Assembly: GCF_050948215.1 (NCBI RefSeq)
Contig: NC_135158.1
Location: 3,519,822-3,583,821, forward strand
DNA from: Halictus rubicundus
Lineage: Eukaryota > Arthropoda > Insecta > Hymenoptera > Halictidae
Length of the DNA stretch: 64,000 nucleotides
Direction of reading: 5' to 3'
The translations under genes and the position numbers were made by a program. The notes beneath the pieces are model-generated. The model was not told the origin of the DNA. It made no database searches and saw nothing but the letters and a program-made list of their open reading frames with translations. Shown in pieces: positions 61,607 to 64,000 of the stretch (the first letter of the stretch is position 1; each line of letters starts with the position of its first letter).

Positions 61607-63699
61607 GGGATTTTAGAAATTCCGAGCCGGAATCGCGATGACTCTCACGCGGACGGGAACAAAGGTCGGGCCGGATCGAAGATTGCGCAAATGGAATGAT
61701 GATTTATGCGTGGTCGAATACGATAGGCGGGTCTCCGAGCGGGGAAAAACCTTGCTCCGAGGAGTGATCGAGAAACCGCAAGACAATGAGAGCCTGAATC
61801 ACTCACTGAAAGAGACAGCTGCGCCGTGTGAACAGATCTTAAAAAATTGCCAGCAGTCAGGCTTCGCAAAAAAATTTTTCAGTGATCGGACTTTGCACTC
61901 GGGGGTTGAAAGCAACACTAAACGGATGTACATTCAGGATTGTTTCAACACGAATAAAATGTTATACTGTTTGGTTCATTCGGAAACCAGTTTTGTAGGC
62001 TCGAGGGGGCTGCCTCTTCGTATACGTCTGTTAATAACTTCTGTAATCTTTAATGAATCGCTCTATAAAAATTTGTACTGTTAATTTAAACGTATACCAA
62101 TGTGTATGTAAAATGCTAGTTTTTTTAGATTTGAGCGTATGCTTTGAATTAATTTCTGAATATGAGTTGAATGGTTCGAATGGTAGTTGAAAATAAAGGA
62201 ATGCGACTGATGTTTGACAGCTAGTCAGAGCTTTGTAATTCTAACGGGACATTCTCGTTGATGAGCAAATTGATGCATAAGTATTTTTGAGGCTATTGGA
62301 GTGGTAGAATTCGGAGGATCGTTGGACAAGCGTTCTTCCTCGAGCGTAGGCGAGTAAGTATTGTACGGCGCGAGGAACAAAAGGCCGGCCGTCGGTCCGT
62401 TTATCGCTTTGCATTTACTCGGTAGCCGGGTCGTGTTAATTACCCCGTCGGTGCGCGATTTTAGCGGGCCACCGCCGAAAAGTGCAGCGGCGCGTGCAGC
62501 GATTGCGCTGGTGTGCGCGCCGGTGTAAATTAACTGGCGATACAATGGCCGGGTCCGCTCGTTCTTCCCGCTTTTATCCTCTGTAAACGCGGCGGGCGAA
62601 CGAGCAAACGTGTACAGAAAATTCGTGGCCGCGATTGGGAGAGACGAGGCGGACATGCAAATTTGGGAAGGGGAGAGATAGAGGATTTTCGCTGGAATCG
62701 CAGTCGGATAAAATTGTATCGGTGTACACGATCGTCGAAAAGAGGATTGCGCTCGATCTATCCCTGGGCTCGACGTTCCGCTCTTTGTTTTTTCATTTCC
62801 CCGGTGAACGACGAGGAACGAGACGATGCTGAATCGCTGACACACAACTTATCTTGGTTGGAGCAGCCGATGGACAGTCCGAGGAGATTTCCCGGTCGGT
62901 CGAGAGCTCTCCCAGCCTGTGGCGGATCCCGGAGCGTAATCACTCCGATCGTGTCCCATTAGCCGCGATTAGATCCGGTCAGTTAACCCGCGACGGTGCA
63001 ATTAACGATTTGCAAACAGAATTCATCCCCCGGGGAAACGGAAATCACCGGGTCCGCGAGGTTCAGTTTGTTAAACGCGCCCGCGGACGGTACCGTCCGC
63101 CCGGTGAATCACGGCGGGGGAAAAAAGAAACGGGAAAAGAGAGAAAAGAAGGTAACGAAGCGTTGCGACGAAGCCACGCGTTGCGCTCGATAAAGGAGCC
63201 GTTTATTGCGCAGCGGAAAAGTTGAGGCCACGGTTTACATAATAAAAGATTAGTCATTCCTCCGCGGTTCGGAACGTTCGTCTCGTTCGGACCGGATTCC
63301 GTTGCAACTCGCGACACTCGTCGTCGTTGGGGCATTCATTCTCCACGATGCACATCGTTCACAAACCACGAGCAGTGGTGGTAGTGGAAGAAAAGAGAAA
63401 AAAAATGGCCAGATCGCCCGCACAGAACGTTGTTCAGCGTCGTCCCGATCGCAGACTGGCATTCGCTTGTGCACCATTCCAGCGAGAAAATCGCGGGACG
63501 CGGGTGCATCGCGGCGCCGAGTCGCTCGGCGAATCGCAGATGGCTGCCGGAGTCCCACTGGCCCAGTTCCACACAGTTCGCTTCATCCCCTTGCATCGCT
63601 GCACCCTGCTGCATCTTGCGTGACGTCATCGCCCACCCTCGGCCACCCGGAGCTGCAGAGGCTACCCCTTCTGCAGCGCCACCACCTCTCCACCCACTC

Positions 63700-63701
<2 letters not shown>

Positions 63702-63732
<31 letters not shown>
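63702..63732. repeat. CT microsatellite
   Basis: About 15 CT units. Confidence 0.95.
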
Positions 63733-63735
<3 letters not shown>

Positions 63736-64000
63736 CTCGAGTCAACTCGGCTCGACTCGGCTGGGCTTCCAACCCCTTTTCTCTGCCGCCCCTCCGCGAG
63801 GAAACTGGGACGTTACGGGGGCGCGAAATTAAAGACACCGCGGATTAATGTCCGTGAAACATTAGAGACGCCCACGAGGCATTTTTCAACGGGAAAATTA
63901 GTCCTCGGTCATTCATCTTCCCGTCAATGTGTAACATAAATCCTAGACAAACGCTGCCCCCTTACATTCCGCCTGTGGCCAACACGTGTACGCTTCCGGT

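Larger units (their letters stand above)
55954..64000. other. gene-free stretch to window end
   Basis: Contains the CT tract at 58612, the 9-bp minisatellite, the hairpin at 61555 and a poly-A run. Frames such as 61638-62084 (plus) and 62225-62845 (minus) have no recognisable domain and biased composition. Confidence 0.45.

Noticed and set aside
61638..62084. 148-codon plus-strand frame
   Set aside because: No domain or signature; an abrupt GC to AT composition change inside it suggests chance.
62225..62845. 206-codon minus-strand frame
   Set aside because: No recognisable domain, biased composition and competing frames on the plus strand.

Overview
The window looks like insect nuclear DNA, most likely from a hymenopteran (bee, wasp or ant). 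This is an inference from three things: CpG-rich DNA broken by AT-rich transposon islands, many short TTAA-type non-autonomous elements, and a headcase-like exon. No bacterial gene organisation is present. Coding density is extremely low. Only two coding regions are clearly supported: the first coding exon of headcase (hdc/HECA family; 29009-29766, minus strand) and an intact Tc1-type transposase (42734-43729, minus strand) inside a complete 1.6-kb transposon.

Layout. Positions 1-29008 lie downstream of the headcase splice donor on the same strand. No second exon is recognisable there, so this is best read as part of one very long headcase intron. It carries purine/pyrimidine microsatellites, a nested pair of MITEs (7889-8544 with 8061-8472 inside), a second copy of the outer MITE (19279-19638), copies of a degenerate dispersed repeat (here family A), and four evenly spaced GCCACGCC motifs (12524-13057). 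Positions 29009-31060 hold the headcase exon and its presumed GC-rich 5' leader and promoter. Positions 31060-64000 are upstream intergenic DNA or 5' non-coding introns. They hold a mariner-like fragment (36846-36990), a possible non-coding 5' exon on the plus strand ending in a strong donor at 38693/38694, the Tc1 element, an unrecognised AT-rich reading frame at 46262-46549, a degenerate ~30-bp tandem repeat (48004-48262), a TTAA-flanked MITE (55742-55953) and two long perfect-stem hairpins.

The genes do not form a pathway: headcase is a developmental and growth regulator, and the rest is mobile DNA and simple repeats. About twenty GA/CT tracts of 20-77 bp, one per ~3 kb, are the dominant texture and create most of the long spurious reading frames (Ser-Leu and Arg-Glu runs). 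I found no convincing previously undescribed multi-gene system. The most informative items are the intact Tc1 element with inverted-repeat/direct-repeat ends, the nested MITE chronology, the spaced GCCACGCC array and the two hairpins.
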